NCBI RefSeq assembly: GCF_007904085.1
Contig: NZ_CP042326.1
Coordinates: 1,302,001 to 1,366,000, forward strand
Source: Euhalothece natronophila Z-M001
Lineage (GTDB): Bacteria; Cyanobacteriota; Cyanobacteriia; Cyanobacteriales; Rubidibacteraceae
Reading direction: 5' to 3'
DNA length: 64,000 nt
In this document: in pieces, positions 54,490-64,000 of the stretch
Position numbering within the stretch: position 1 is the stretch's first letter
Layout: the number at the start of each line of letters is the position of its first letter
Notes under the pieces: generated by a model
What the model was told of the DNA's origin: nothing
The model's database searches: none
What the model saw: the letters and a program-made list of their open reading frames with translations, nothing else
Translations under genes and position numbers: made by a program

Positions 54490-54561
54490 CTCCCCAGGCA
54501 GGATTCGAACCTGCGACTAATCGGTTAACAGCCGACCGCTCTACCGCTGAGCTACTGAGGA
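54490..54561 (-). tRNA. tRNA-Asn (GTT)
   Basis: 72-nt cloverleaf on the minus strand from TCCTCAGTAGCTCAGCGGTA. The acceptor stem TCCTCAG pairs with CTGGGGA (one G-U), the anticodon loop has CTGTTAA (anticodon GTT), and the T arm has GCAGGTTCGAATCCTGC. CCA is not encoded. A T run follows. Confidence 0.97.
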
Positions 54562-54707
54562 TTAAGTGAGTTGCCTTTTCGACAACAGTAACTAATTATA
54601 TACATAGGAGAATGATCTTGGCAAGTAATTTGGTAAAAAATTTTCCCCGAGACTTTCCAGAACTTGATAAACTGTGAGAACGGATTTTTGGACGGCTCTC
54701 CTAGATT

Positions 54708-56858
54708 ATGGTCAGTTACCTGTTAGAAGTTGGTACAGAAGAACTCCCTGCAGATTTTGTAGAAAGCGCGATCGCGCAGTGGCAAACTCGGATTCCGACT
54801 ACGCTACAAGAACAATTTTTAACCCCAGAAACGGTTAAGGTTTATGGTACGCCGCGTCGTTTAGCCATGGTAATTACAGGATTACCACCCAAACAAGCGG
54901 ATCGAGAAGAGGAAATTAAAGGTCCACCAGCACAAATGGCTTTCAAAGATGGTGAACCCACTAAGGCAGCCCAAGGTTTTGCCAAAAAACAAGGGGTTAC
55001 TGTCGAAGACCTTGAAATTCGCCCCACTGACAAGGGAGACTTTGTTTTCCTCAAAAAAAATCTAATCGGTCGTTCTACTGCTGAGATTTTGCAGGAATTG
55101 ACCCCAGAATGGATTTTAGGATTAGAGGGGAAACGATTTATGCGCTGGGGGGATGGCAATTTAAGATTTGCACGCCCAATTCGTTGGCTAGTTGCCCTTT
55201 TAGATGAGGAAGTTTTACCTATAACGCTGGAAAATGGCTCAGAAACTATTGCTGCGGATCGGTATGCTTGGGGGCATCGTGTCTTATCCCCCTACCAAAT
55301 TGAAATTTCCCATCCTGAAGCCTATGTGGAAACCCTAAGACAAGCTCAAATTACTGTTGATCCTGAAGAAAGAAAAAGCGCGATCGCTGAACAAGTGCAA
55401 GTGGAGGCAAAAACGAAAGGCGGTTATGCACTGATTGATGAGGAATTATTAGCAGAAGTAACCCACCTAGTCGAATTTCCCTTTGTGGTTACAGGCAATT
55501 TTGATCAGGAATTTCTCAATTTACCGCCAGAAGTGATTACTACCGAAATGAGTAGCCATCAGCGTTACTTCCCGATTTGGAAAGATGAAAATGCGACCAC
55601 TCTTTTACCTTATTTTATTACTGCAGCCAATGGGGATCCCAAAAAAGCTGATTTAATTATTCGGGGTAATGAACGGGTGATTCGGGCACGGTTAGCTGAT
55701 GGTCAATTTTTCTATAATGCTGACTTAAGTAAGCCATTAGCCGATTATGTTCCAGACTTAGATCAGGTTACTTTTCAAGAGAAATTAGGCTCAATTGGGG
55801 ACAAGGTTCAACGCATTCATAAATATGCTCACTGGATTGGTGAACAATTAGGAATTTCCGAGGGAGAAAGCAAGCAAATTCAACGCGCTGTGCAACTGTG
55901 TAAAGCTGATTTAGTGACGCAAATGGTGGATGAATTTCCTGAATTACAGGGGATTATGGGCGAAAAATATGCCCGTGCTAGTGGTGAAACTGAAGCCGTA
56001 GCAACTGCAATTTCTCAACATTATCTCCCAAAAGGAGCCGATGATGATCTCCCTGAAAACATTATTGCTCAAGTGGTTGCCATCAGCGATCGCGCTGACA
56101 CCTTAGTTAGCATTTTTGGCTTAGGAATGCTTCCTACCGGCTCATCTGATCCTTTTGCTCTGCGTCGGGCTGCCAATGGCATTATTAGAATTATGTGGGA
56201 AAATCATCTTTCTCTCAACCTGCAACAACTCTTAAGCCAAGGAGTGGAGGACTTTATTGTAACCTTTGGAGAAAGCGAACATACTGCCAATTTGTTTTCC
56301 CAACTGCAAGATTTCTTTTTACAACGGATACGTGTTCTCTTAGGAGAGAAAAATATTGATTATGATTTGATCAATGCTGTACTAGGAGATAATGACGAAG
56401 AATATCGTCAACGAGCCTTAACTGCAGTTCTAGATGTAGAAGCCCGCGCCCACTTTTTAAAACTAATTCGGGAAAATCAAGTTCTAGATGCCATTTATGA
56501 AACGGTGAATCGTTCTACGCGACTAGCAGCCAAAGGAACCCTAGACACCGCTACTCTTGATCCTAGAGCAGTCATTGATCCCAATTTATTTGAACAAACC
56601 TCAGAGCAAACCTTGTACAATCAATTAATCGACTTACTTCCTAAAACTCAAGCAAGTCAGCAACAACGGGATTATCAGCAACTCGTCGATGGATTAGCCC
56701 AAATTTCTCCTGCAGTTAGTGCCTTCTTTGACGGAGAAGATAGTGTTTTAGTTATGGCAAAAGATCCTGCTGTTCAACAAAATCGCTTAAACTTATTAGG
56801 AGTCTTACGCAATCATGGCAGAGTTTTAGCTGACTTTGGACAAATTGTTAAAAACTAG
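54708..56858 (+). CDS. glyS: Glycine-tRNA ligase beta subunit
   Basis: 716-residue tRNA-binding subunit of the alpha2beta2 GlyRS. Pattern: [76 protein letters not shown], then anticodon-binding helices ([39 protein letters not shown]). Full length. glyQ is not in the window. Confidence 0.97.
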   Translation: MVSYLLEVGTEELPADFVESAIAQWQTRIPTTLQEQFLTPETVKVYGTPRRLAMVITGLPPKQADREEEIKGPPAQMAFKDGEPTKAAQGFAKKQGVTVEDLEIRPTDKGDFVFLKKNLIGRSTAEILQELTPEWILGLEGKRFMRWGDGNLRFARPIRWLVALLDEEVLPITLENGSETIAADRYAWGHRVLSPYQIEISHPEAYVETLRQAQITVDPEERKSAIAEQVQVEAKTKGGYALIDEELLAEVTHLVEFPFVVTGNFDQEFLNLPPEVITTEMSSHQRYFPIWKDENATTLLPYFITAANGDPKKADLIIRGNERVIRARLADGQFFYNADLSKPLADYVPDLDQVTFQEKLGSIGDKVQRIHKYAHWIGEQLGISEGESKQIQRAVQLCKADLVTQMVDEFPELQGIMGEKYARASGETEAVATAISQHYLPKGADDDLPENIIAQVVAISDRADTLVSIFGLGMLPTGSSDPFALRRAANGIIRIMWENHLSLNLQQLLSQGVEDFIVTFGESEHTANLFSQLQDFFLQRIRVLLGEKNIDYDLINAVLGDNDEEYRQRALTAVLDVEARAHFLKLIRENQVLDAIYETVNRSTRLAAKGTLDTATLDPRAVIDPNLFEQTSEQTLYNQLIDLLPKTQASQQQRDYQQLVDGLAQISPAVSAFFDGEDSVLVMAKDPAVQQNRLNLLGVLRNHGRVLADFGQIVKN

Positions 56859-56923
56859 AGTGATTTTCTAATCAAGTTCGGAAATTCTAGCCCAGATTGC
56901 TCTCCACAGGTGAAATCAATCCC

Positions 56924-57610
56924 TTAATTGGCAAAAGAGCGTTGCGTGAGATTAGCCTGTTTAATTTGGGCAATGTCTAAAGTGGGGGCAAAAGACCCCA
57001 TTTCCGTTAACTCTTTTTGCGCCGCTTCTTCCCAGACTTGTTCCATAGTAGAAGCTAATTCTAAACGCAACTGTTGAGCTTGAATATGTCCTAAAATCCC
57101 TAATCGAATGGCAGCTCCCATTATTCCAGTCACAAAGCCATGAAGATAGGCTAAAGCAGCATCATTTTCCTCTAACCTTGCAGCTCGACTAACCACCGCA
57201 AAAATAATGGGATGTAAGCCATAGCAGGGACTTTCTCTTGATGAGAGAGCTTCTAACTGGGAATCCAACCAGACAGGAGTGGCAACGCTTAACAAAGCCC
57301 GACCACTGCGAAGGAGACTATCTCGGGTGGTTGTGACCAAAGTTTGTGACCAAAGGTGTTGTTCTATTTGCGCGATCGCGCTGATGTTTCCCTGTTGACT
57401 CGCGCGATGGGTGTGAATTAGTGCAACCAGTTCACTCGCTCCCACCTTTTGCCATAACGCCAGTTCTATCATGTCTCTTAATTCTTGGCTAGAGGTAATT
57501 TCACCTGTTTGTACAAAGGTTTCTAGCCCATGGGAAAGAGTATAAGTTCCCGAAGGAAAAAAAGAATCCGCTAATTGCAGTAAAGCTAACTGTTGAGAAG
57601 ATTGCACCAT
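56924..57610 (-). CDS. ureF: Urease accessory protein UreF
   Basis: 228 residues: LALLQLADSFFPSGTYTLSH, GLETFVQTGEITSSQELRDM and the helical remainder. UreF works with UreD and UreG to load nickel into urease. Last gene of the operon, 3 bases after ureE. Confidence 0.94.
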   Translation of the reverse strand: MVQSSQQLALLQLADSFFPSGTYTLSHGLETFVQTGEITSSQELRDMIELALWQKVGASELVALIHTHRASQQGNISAIAQIEQHLWSQTLVTTTRDSLLRSGRALLSVATPVWLDSQLEALSSRESPCYGLHPIIFAVVSRAARLEENDAALAYLHGFVTGIMGAAIRLGILGHIQAQQLRLELASTMEQVWEEAAQKELTEMGSFAPTLDIAQIKQANLTQRSFAN

Positions 57611-57613
57611 GAT

Positions 57614-58108
57614 TTAATGGCTATGATGAGTGTAAAAAGTCAATGTATCGGCTTGGTATTCCTCATAACGAATTTCTAACCCAGGAATCCCCAAGGAGTG
57701 AATTAGGGCTTCCATCATTTTTGGTTCTGTCACCAGTTTGATATAAAGGCAGTTTTCTTGAATCTGAATGGGATAATGATGATTCCCTAAAACGTGACCA
57801 AAATTAATAAAATCCTGAAGTTGATAAGAAATCTGAGAATCCCATTGCACAACCATAACCGTTTCCCGTTGTAACGTAATTAATAACCAATGTCCCTGAT
57901 CCGTTTTGAAAATATCACCCTCTCGTAAAGACTGAAATCGCTCTTTAATAATGCCTATGGGGTTTCCTTGCCGCGTTTGGGTATAAATGCGCCCTTTACG
58001 GTTCTCTTCTGGGGTAATTTCTACCTCTAAATAAGTTTCTTGCTGAATTTGATGCTTTAACTCAGACTGATCTTGAATATTGCCGAAATAATGACGGGCT
58101 GTCCACAT
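57614..58108 (-). CDS. ureE: Urease accessory metallochaperone UreE
   Basis: 164 residues: N-terminal peptide-binding-like domain (VEITPEENRKGRIYTQTRQG), and the metal-binding domain with LGNHHYPIQIQ. Histidines at the C-terminus (HHSH) extend it as nickel ligands. It delivers Ni to UreG/apourease. Its start shares bases with the ureD stop. Confidence 0.93.
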   Translation of the reverse strand: MWTARHYFGNIQDQSELKHQIQQETYLEVEITPEENRKGRIYTQTRQGNPIGIIKERFQSLREGDIFKTDQGHWLLITLQRETVMVVQWDSQISYQLQDFINFGHVLGNHHYPIQIQENCLYIKLVTEPKMMEALIHSLGIPGLEIRYEEYQADTLTFYTHHSH

Positions 58109-58947
58109 TACTTGGGTATCTCCGGTAACGTTGGTAATCCTAAAAAATGGCGAAAGAGACTGACCGCTTCCTTGATATAGTGGAGACTATCACTAGCATG
58201 ACTGGCTAGTAAACGAATCAGTAATCCTTCACAGTTGGGTAGAGTTGAAACCCCTACTTTCAAATCTTTGCCATAGTCTTTTACCAATATTTGTAATTTC
58301 TCTTGTAAGACAGATAGCGTGATTGCCTTCGGGGGGACTAAATAAAGTGTTCCCATAATCGGCAATGCTGTTAAAAGATGACTCTTTCTCAAGGGATTTT
58401 TCTTGCCAAACAGTTGACCTGAATCTTGAAAAAGACATTTCCCCTGTTGATTCTTCACAATGAATTGATTACTGTAATGGCGAAATTGATAAGATTCTCC
58501 TCGCGCCAGCCGTCCGGGGATAAGAATTTCACTGATGGCAAATCCTGAGTTGTCAGCAATGGTAATTTCCGATTTTTGCTGAAAACAAGCATCTTGATAA
58601 AGGATAATGGGTTCTGGTAGCCATTCTAGAAAAGCCCCCTCCGCAAGCGTGACGCAATGGGTTAATTGTGCTGATTCTTCAAGGTTAGGCATGGTATGAA
58701 CTTTAGTCGCCGCTTGATCTGTAAGAAATAAATGGCTATTTTTTGCGAGGGTAATTTCCCCAAAACAGCCATCGCCAGCTAACCAACCTGGCGCAGTATT
58801 CATGAGATAGAGATAAAGACAGCGTCGATCCTGAGAAGATAGCATCAGCGGGGGAGACAAGCGAAATGGATAGGTTGCATAAGTTCGCATGGCTTGGGAA
58901 TAACCTTGAGCATCTTGACCCACTTTTAACTGTAAATGTAGAGTCAT
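58108..58947 (-). CDS. ureD: Urease accessory protein UreD
   Basis: 279 residues: [52 protein letters not shown] and [20 protein letters not shown]. UreD (UreH) scaffolds the UreDFG-apourease complex. Overlaps ureG by 4 bases. Confidence 0.92.
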   Translation of the reverse strand: MTLHLQLKVGQDAQGYSQAMRTYATYPFRLSPPLMLSSQDRRCLYLYLMNTAPGWLAGDGCFGEITLAKNSHLFLTDQAATKVHTMPNLEESAQLTHCVTLAEGAFLEWLPEPIILYQDACFQQKSEITIADNSGFAISEILIPGRLARGESYQFRHYSNQFIVKNQQGKCLFQDSGQLFGKKNPLRKSHLLTALPIMGTLYLVPPKAITLSVLQEKLQILVKDYGKDLKVGVSTLPNCEGLLIRLLASHASDSLHYIKEAVSLFRHFLGLPTLPEIPK

Positions 58948-59576
58948 AACGAAACCGAATCAACAAATAATAAGGTTTGGAAAATAAATTCCATTACAGA
59001 AGATAAGCCCTCCCCAGTTTTACAGTTGGTATAAATAACAGGTTTTCCTTGCCGATTGGCAGTTGCTTCTTCTCGAATTACCTTGAGATCTGCCCCCACG
59101 TATGGCGCTAAATCAATTTTGTTAATTACTACCAAATCAGCTTGGGTAAAGCCAGGGCCGCGCTTAGAAGGAATATCATCTCCGGCCCCCACATCAAGGA
59201 CAAAAATATAGGCATCTACCAAATCATAGCTAAACGTTGAGGCTAAATTATCGCCACCACTTTCCACTAAAATTAAATCTAGGTCTGGAAAGCGTTGTTC
59301 TAAATCAGCGATCGCGAGTAAATTCATGGAAGGATCTTCACGAATCGCCGTATGAGGGCAACTTCCAGTTTCTACCCCCACAATGCGCTCTGTAGGTAAT
59401 AAACTCCCTCGTTTTAATCGATCTGCATCTTGTTGGGTGAGTAAATCATTGGTGACAATGGCTAACTGAATCTCTTTGTCTAGGAGTCGTGGCACTAAAT
59501 TTTCAATTAAGGCTGTTTTTCCACTGCCAACTGGACCACCAATCCCTAAGCGAGCAACAGAAGGGCTTTCCATCAT
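58944..59576 (-). CDS. ureG: Urease accessory GTPase UreG
   Basis: 210-residue SIMIBI GTPase: P-loop [54 protein letters not shown] and [15 protein letters not shown]. Hydrolyses GTP to insert nickel into urease. Follows ureC by 8 bases. Confidence 0.95.
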   Translation of the reverse strand: MMESPSVARLGIGGPVGSGKTALIENLVPRLLDKEIQLAIVTNDLLTQQDADRLKRGSLLPTERIVGVETGSCPHTAIREDPSMNLLAIADLEQRFPDLDLILVESGGDNLASTFSYDLVDAYIFVLDVGAGDDIPSKRGPGFTQADLVVINKIDLAPYVGADLKVIREEATANRQGKPVIYTNCKTGEGLSSVMEFIFQTLLFVDSVSL

Positions 59577-59584
59577 TTTTTACC

Positions 59585-61291
59585 TCAACGGAACATATAA
59601 AGTCGTCCTAAAGGAACGCGATCAACGGGATTACAGGTTGCAATTTCCCCATCCACTCGCACTTGGAAGGTATCAGGATCTACCTCAATTTCTGGACACG
59701 CTGTATTATGCTTTAAGTCTGCTTTACTCAGTTGACGAGTATTCTGCACAGGTAAGAAGGCTTTGTTTAAGCCCAAGCGGTCAGCAATCCCATAATCAAG
59801 TGCCGATTGTGTCACAAAACAGGCTGAAGTGGCAGCGGCGGCTGTCCCATGGCTTCCCCATTGTGGTCGATATAAAATTGGCTCACAAGTCATTAATGAG
59901 GCATTCGATTCTCCCATCGCAGACCATGCAATAAAGCCTCCTTTAATAATTACTTCTGGCTTAATCCCAAAAAATCCAGGTTGCCAAAGCACAATGTCTG
60001 CCATTTTCCCTGTTTCTAATGAACCGACATGATCAGCAATCCCATAGGTAATCGCAGGATTAATCGTGTATTTGGCTAGGTAGCGCAGAATCCGTTGGTT
60101 ATCATTGCGGTCATTATCTTCGGGAAGGGGGCCCCGTTGATCCTTCATTTTGGAAGCGAGTTGCCATGTGCGACAAATAACCTCGCCAATGCGCCCCATC
60201 CCTTGGCTATCGGATCCCATCATTGTGATACTGCCAAGATCATGAAGAATATCCTCAGCGGCAATAGTTTCTGCACGAATCCGAGATTCTGCAAAGGCAA
60301 CATCTTCAGGAATACGACGGTTGAGATGATGACACACCATCACCATATCTAAATGTTCATCAAACGTATTAACTGTATAGGGATTTGTGGGATTAGTCGA
60401 AGAAGGAAGACAGTTAGCAACTCCAGCAACTTTAATAATATCAGGAGCATGACCGCCTCCTGCCCCTTCTGCATGATACATATGAATGGTACGTCCCGCG
60501 ATCGCGCTTAAGGTATCTTCCACATACCCTGATTCATTAAGGGTATCTGTATGCAATTGCACCTGAAAATCATAAGTATCAGCTACTTGCAAGCATTGAT
60601 CAATGGTAGCTGGCATTGCCCCCCAGTCTTCATGAATTTTTAGCCCGATCGCGCCTCCTAATATCTGTTCTACTAAACTTGACGGCAAACTGGAACTCCC
60701 TTTGCCAATAAAGCCAAAATTAAGGGGAAAGTCTTCAGACGCTCGCAACATCATCTCTAAATTGCGTCTGCCACTAGAACAAATTCCCACAGTAACTGGA
60801 CCTAATCCCCCTCCTATCATCGTCGTAATGCCACTGGATAGAGCCTCTGGACATAACCCAGCACTATCAAAATGAACGTGACCATCTAACCCCCCAGCAG
60901 TGGCAATTAATCCTTCTCCTGCGCGGACATCTGTATTGGCACTGACAATTAAGTTGGGATCTACCCCATCCATAATCCCGGGGTTTCCAGCCTTGCCAAT
61001 CCCTGCAATTTTTCCATTTTTGATTCCAATATCCCCCTTAATAATGCCCAGTACAGGATCCATTACCGTTACATTCGTAATTACAAAGTCCAGCGCCCCT
61101 TCGGCAGCCGTTACCCCAGCCGCTAACCCTAAGCCATCTCTGAGAGTTTTCCCTCCACCAAACACACATTCATCCCCATAAGTGGTGAAATCCTGTTCTA
61201 CTTCAGCAACTAAAGAGGTATCTGCCAACCGAATTCGATCTCCTGTGGTGGGACCAAATAACTCTGCATATCGCTCACGACTAATTCGCAT
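59585..61291 (-). CDS. ureC: Urease subunit alpha (divergent form)
   Basis: 568-residue nickel amidohydrolase catalysing urea hydrolysis. Metal and catalytic residues are intact: His138/His140 (DGHVHF), Lys218 (GLKIHEDWG, carbamylated), His220, His247 (QLHTDTLNE), His273 ([10 protein letters not shown]), Cys320-His321 (MVCHHLN) and Asp361 (GSDSQGMGR). The stretch around 141-175 ([32 protein letters not shown]) differs from the usual ICPQQ and GT-A/N-TTCTPG patterns I know for cyanobacterial UreC, indicating a distinct clade. The start ATG is close to ureB. Confidence 0.96.
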   Translation of the reverse strand: MRISRERYAELFGPTTGDRIRLADTSLVAEVEQDFTTYGDECVFGGGKTLRDGLGLAAGVTAAEGALDFVITNVTVMDPVLGIIKGDIGIKNGKIAGIGKAGNPGIMDGVDPNLIVSANTDVRAGEGLIATAGGLDGHVHFDSAGLCPEALSSGITTMIGGGLGPVTVGICSSGRRNLEMMLRASEDFPLNFGFIGKGSSSLPSSLVEQILGGAIGLKIHEDWGAMPATIDQCLQVADTYDFQVQLHTDTLNESGYVEDTLSAIAGRTIHMYHAEGAGGGHAPDIIKVAGVANCLPSSTNPTNPYTVNTFDEHLDMVMVCHHLNRRIPEDVAFAESRIRAETIAAEDILHDLGSITMMGSDSQGMGRIGEVICRTWQLASKMKDQRGPLPEDNDRNDNQRILRYLAKYTINPAITYGIADHVGSLETGKMADIVLWQPGFFGIKPEVIIKGGFIAWSAMGESNASLMTCEPILYRPQWGSHGTAAAATSACFVTQSALDYGIADRLGLNKAFLPVQNTRQLSKADLKHNTACPEIEVDPDTFQVRVDGEIATCNPVDRVPLGRLYMFR

Positions 61292-61309
61292 CCTTTCTGT
61301 TCCTTCAAG

Positions 61310-61696
61310 CTAGTTAAATCCGTTTTCTTCAGCCTTTTTTAGGGCTCGTTTTCGCGCCATTTCTTCTTGGCAATTCCCATTCACTAAATTGTTCAATCCG
61401 ATAACTGTTTTGTCTCCCCCTAAAGCCACTAAGGTAACTTCTTTCGTGTCGCCAGGTTCAAATCTCACCGCTGTTCCAGCAGGAATATCAAGGCGAAATC
61501 CTAGAGCTTTTTTTCGGTCAAATTTTAAGGCGCGATTAACTTCAAAAAAGTGATAATGTGACCCAACTTGAATTGGTCGATCTCCTTCGTTAGCCACTCT
61601 AATTTGACAACTTTCGCGATTTTTATTGAGTTCAATTTCTCCTTCAACACAATCAATTTGACCGGGAAATTCAAAGGGAAATGAGCTTTCTGTCAT
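61310..61696 (-). CDS. ureB: Urease subunit beta
   Basis: 128 residues: [40 protein letters not shown] and [31 protein letters not shown] Lys/Glu-rich C-terminal tail ([15 protein letters not shown]) extends beyond the standard ~100 residues. Between ureA and ureC. Confidence 0.96.
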   Translation of the reverse strand: MTESSFPFEFPGQIDCVEGEIELNKNRESCQIRVANEGDRPIQVGSHYHFFEVNRALKFDRKKALGFRLDIPAGTAVRFEPGDTKEVTLVALGGDKTVIGLNNLVNGNCQEEMARKRALKKAEENGFN

Positions 61697-61701
61697 TAAT
61701 A

Positions 61702-62019
61702 TTACTCCTCAAAAACAGGACGAATCGGATTATCAATACTGACTAATTTAGTTCCATCGGCAAAATGAGCTTCTACTTGAATAATAGGAATTAATTGAGC
61801 AACCCCGGGCAAAACATCCTCTGTTGTCAATAAAGTAGCCCCTTCTGACATTAACTGAGCCACTGATTTATCTTCCCTTGCCCCTTCAATAATGACATCC
61901 GTAATAAAAGCAATCGCCTCAGGAACATTCAATTTCAGACCTTTTTCCTTTCGCCGTCGTGCAATTTCAGCAGCGGTAAAAATGGTTAATCGCTCTTGCT
62001 CTTTGGGCGTGAGATACAT
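61702..62019 (-). CDS. ureA: Urease subunit gamma
   Basis: 105 residues: [60 protein letters not shown] and [12 protein letters not shown]. First gene of the urease operon, about 77 bases from its NtcA-type site. Confidence 0.96.
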   Translation of the reverse strand: MYLTPKEQERLTIFTAAEIARRRKEKGLKLNVPEAIAFITDVIIEGAREDKSVAQLMSEGATLLTTEDVLPGVAQLIPIIQVEAHFADGTKLVSIDNPIRPVFEE

Positions 62020-62066
62020 AAGTTCAAAAAATAATTTGACAGGATTTAATCTTGAAGTGACTTTTT

Positions 62067-62109
62067 AACCTATCATTTCGTTAGCTAAACAGTTTGTAGC
62101 GTTTAATAC
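62067..62109 (-). promoter_or_regulatory. NtcA-activated promoter of the urease operon
   Basis: GTA-N8-TAC at 62096-62109 (on the plus strand GTAGCGTTTAATAC). On the minus strand TAGGTT (62067-62072) follows after 23 bases, fitting TAN3T. It lies between the glutamine synthetase-family stop (62115) and ureA, reading toward ureA. Confidence 0.8.
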
Positions 62110-62114
62110 CATTA

Positions 62115-63446
62115 TTAACAATCTAGCGTTTGAGTTAACTCCCAAGGGGTAATTTCTTGATGGTAATGTTGCCATTCTTGTTGTTTTAATTTTAGATAAG
62201 ACGCGACAAATTCTTCCCCAAGTCGGGGAATGAGAATTTGATCAGCTTCTAGATAGCGTAGGGCATCGAGTAAATTGCCTGGAAGTTGTTTCACTTTTTC
62301 CAAGGGGAGGGGATCAGTATAATTGTTATTATCAAATCGTGGACCCGGATCGCGCTGTTGGCTAGCCCCATCAAGTCCAGCAGCAATCATCGCCGCTTGT
62401 AAGAGATAGGGATTGGCAGAACCATCTCCCATACGAAGTTCAAAGCGATCGCGATCGGGAATCCGAATGGCATGAGTGCGATTGTTCCCGCCATAACTCG
62501 CGGTATTGGGTGACCAAGTTGCCCCAGACGCGGTGGCAGCGGCATTAATGCGTTTATAAGAATTAATAGTAGGATTACTAAAGGCACATAAGGCTTGGGA
62601 AGAATGAAGAATACCTGCAATAAACTGATAAGCCAGATTAGATAACCCTAATTCCCCTTGCGGATCGCAAAATAGATTCTTGTTGTCATCATTCCAAACT
62701 GATATATGAACATGACAACCATTCCCTGTCAGATGCTGAAAAGGCTTGGGCATAAACGTTGCCCTTAATCCATGTTTTTCCGCAATAGATTTCACCATAT
62801 ACTTAAAAAACGTATGGCGATCGGCTGTGGTTAAAGCATCTGCATAATCCCAATTCATCTCAAATTGACCATTGGCATCTTCATGATCATTTTGATAAGG
62901 ATTCCAGCCAAGGACTTGCATCCCATCACAAATTTCTCGAATTACCTCATAGCGACGCATTAAGGCTTGTTGATCATAACAAGGTTTACTTTGTTGATCG
63001 AAACCATCGGCAATTTGATCCCCTTGGGAAGTGAGTAGGAAATATTCGCATTCTACGCCCGTTTTCACTTGATAGCCTTGGGCTTTTGCCTCAGCAAGCA
63101 CTCGCTTTAAAACTAATCGGGGAGTTTGTAATAAAGGATCACCGTCACTGGTATAAATATCGGCAGGCATCCATGCAATATCTGATTGCCAAGGTAACTG
63201 AAAAAGGCGATCGCGATCGGGAATTGCTAAAATATCAGGGTCAGCTGGGGTTAAGTCTAACCAAGCGGCAAACCCAGCAAAGCCAGCCCCACTTTCTGCC
63301 ATGGTATCAATACTACTGGCTGGAACCAGTTTAGATCGCTGTACCCCAAATAAATCGGTAAACGAAATTAAAAAATAGCGGATTCCTTTTTCCGTTGCCA
63401 GTTGAGATAGCGTTTCTTGGGTCATTTTTTTTGTTAGCCACTGCAT
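62115..63446 (-). CDS. glnT: Glutamine synthetase family protein (GlnT/type III-like)
   Basis: 443 residues of the GS fold: KTGVECEYFLLTSQGDQIAD, DHEDANGQFEMNWDYADALT (substrate/metal Glu), KPFQHLTGNGCHVHISVWND, NRTHAIRIPDRDRFELRMGD. The N-terminal motif FLISFTDLFGVQRSKLVPA and length favour GlnT-type (type III glutamate-ammonia ligase or gamma-glutamylmethylamide synthetase-like) over the classical GSI of cyanobacteria. Actual amine substrate unknown. Upstream of the urease operon on the same strand. A Met at residue 8 is an alternative start. Confidence 0.85.
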   Translation of the reverse strand: MQWLTKKMTQETLSQLATEKGIRYFLISFTDLFGVQRSKLVPASSIDTMAESGAGFAGFAAWLDLTPADPDILAIPDRDRLFQLPWQSDIAWMPADIYTSDGDPLLQTPRLVLKRVLAEAKAQGYQVKTGVECEYFLLTSQGDQIADGFDQQSKPCYDQQALMRRYEVIREICDGMQVLGWNPYQNDHEDANGQFEMNWDYADALTTADRHTFFKYMVKSIAEKHGLRATFMPKPFQHLTGNGCHVHISVWNDDNKNLFCDPQGELGLSNLAYQFIAGILHSSQALCAFSNPTINSYKRINAAATASGATWSPNTASYGGNNRTHAIRIPDRDRFELRMGDGSANPYLLQAAMIAAGLDGASQQRDPGPRFDNNNYTDPLPLEKVKQLPGNLLDALRYLEADQILIPRLGEEFVASYLKLKQQEWQHYHQEITPWELTQTLDC

Positions 63447-63543
63447 CCTTGCCCTGTATTATCTATCGCTAGTGAGAGGGGAAATGTGTTGTGTGATACT
63501 CCAACAAGAAATCCTTTACGTTATCTCTAGAATCGGTGAATAA

Positions 63544-64000
63544 ATGGATATTGATTTTATGTTAAGCCAATCAACACAACAGCAAAATTTGAAGCCTCAA
63601 CAACTACTCCCTGTAGAAACTCTGAAAAGCCTTAATCAACGCTCTAATGTCAAAGGAATTTTGCAATTAATGGCGCACTTAATGGTTATGGGGGTTAGTG
63701 GCTATCTTTGGGGAAGTCAGGTTTTAGAAGGTTGGCTAGCTGTTCCGTTTCTCGTAATCTACGGCTTTAGTTTGGCTTCAATGTTTGCCACGCTTCATGA
63801 GTGTGTCCATCGCACAGCCTTTGCGAGTCAACGTTTTAATGATCTTGTTGCCTGGTGGGCTGGCGTTTTATCCCTTTATAACAGTACCTACTACCGCCCT
63901 TATCACAAGTGGCATCACCGTTACACCCAAATTCCAGGTAAAGATCCCGAACTCGCCGAGGCAAAACCAAGTAACTGGCGTGAGTATCTTTTACATTTAA
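63544..64000 (+). CDS. Fatty acid desaturase, N-terminal part (truncated by window edge)
   Basis: 152 codons from ATG 63544 run off the window. Hydrophobic segments (LQLMAHLMVMGVSGYLWGSQ; WLAVPFLVIYGFSLASM) are followed by the first His box HECVH and the second HKWHH (YYRPYHKWHHRYTQIPGKDP), typical of membrane di-iron fatty acid desaturases/hydroxylases. The third His box is outside. Divergent from the glutamine synthetase-family gene. Substrate cannot be decided from this half. Confidence 0.9.
   Translation, partial: MDIDFMLSQSTQQQNLKPQQLLPVETLKSLNQRSNVKGILQLMAHLMVMGVSGYLWGSQVLEGWLAVPFLVIYGFSLASMFATLHECVHRTAFASQRFNDLVAWWAGVLSLYNSTYYRPYHKWHHRYTQIPGKDPELAEAKPSNWREYLLHL

Overview
The window is cyanobacterial chromosome. 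It carries genes for PSII D1 and D2 and for cytochrome b6f PetL, a ferredoxin-type nitrate reductase with NarM, and an rbpA-rpsU cold-shock pair. The HIP1 octamer GCGATCGC recurs throughout. The sequence is moderately AT-rich and has several probable TTG starts. A unicellular cyanobacterium of the Halothece/Cyanothece kind is a guess; no rRNA or marker phylogeny is available here.

Layout. 1-5,990: 5' part of acnB, an RNase II/R family exonuclease, an unusual modular protein, clpP, and a glutaredoxin-tadA pair. 6,030-16,244: a monocistronic psbD, nth-rseP, glpK, a small heat-shock gene, prmA, serA, a G-rich tandem-repeat tract, and a membrane protein/S4-domain pair. 16,241-25,939: a spermidine synthase-like fusion, glcD, a small DNA-modification neighbourhood (RHH-like protein + C5 cytosine methyltransferase, then a dndE without dndBCD), a membrane-anchored esterase, amiE, petL and a DJ-1/PfpI protein. 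26,575-30,857: nitrate operon nrtP-narB-narM behind a consensus NtcA promoter. 31,241-36,522: flavin reductase-like and MIF-like proteins, an exported protein, rbpA-rpsU, a CbiG-CobJ fusion, and a secreted Pro-rich repeat protein. 36,583-45,864: psbA with promoter and terminator, txlA, a NIL-domain ferredoxin, a SpoIID-like protein, small membrane proteins, siroheme genes (cobA, cbiX/sirB), pdxH, a Nudix hydrolase and two tandem GNAT genes. 45,898-46,820: an accessory-looking antitoxin-like/HEPN-like pair. 46,874-56,858: ffh, dapL, a two-gene small-protein module with a nearby antitoxin-like pseudogene, membrane proteins, a cysteine desulfurase, two small conserved cyanobacterial genes, tRNA-Asn and glyS. 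56,924-63,446: a complete seven-gene urease operon (ureABCGDEF) behind a second NtcA promoter, preceded by a glutamine synthetase-family gene. The window ends inside a fatty acid desaturase.

Functionally the window is rich in nitrogen acquisition: nitrate uptake and reduction, siroheme synthesis (needed by nitrite reductase), aliphatic amidase, urease and a glutamine synthetase relative. Two of these transcription units have matching NtcA-type promoters. No CRISPR array, rRNA operon, prophage or intact insertion sequence was seen. The most unusual items are the solitary dndE beside a methyltransferase, the HEPN-like/antitoxin-like island, a urease large subunit diverging from the usual cyanobacterial form, the standalone psbD, and the G4-prone repeat between serA and its divergent neighbour.
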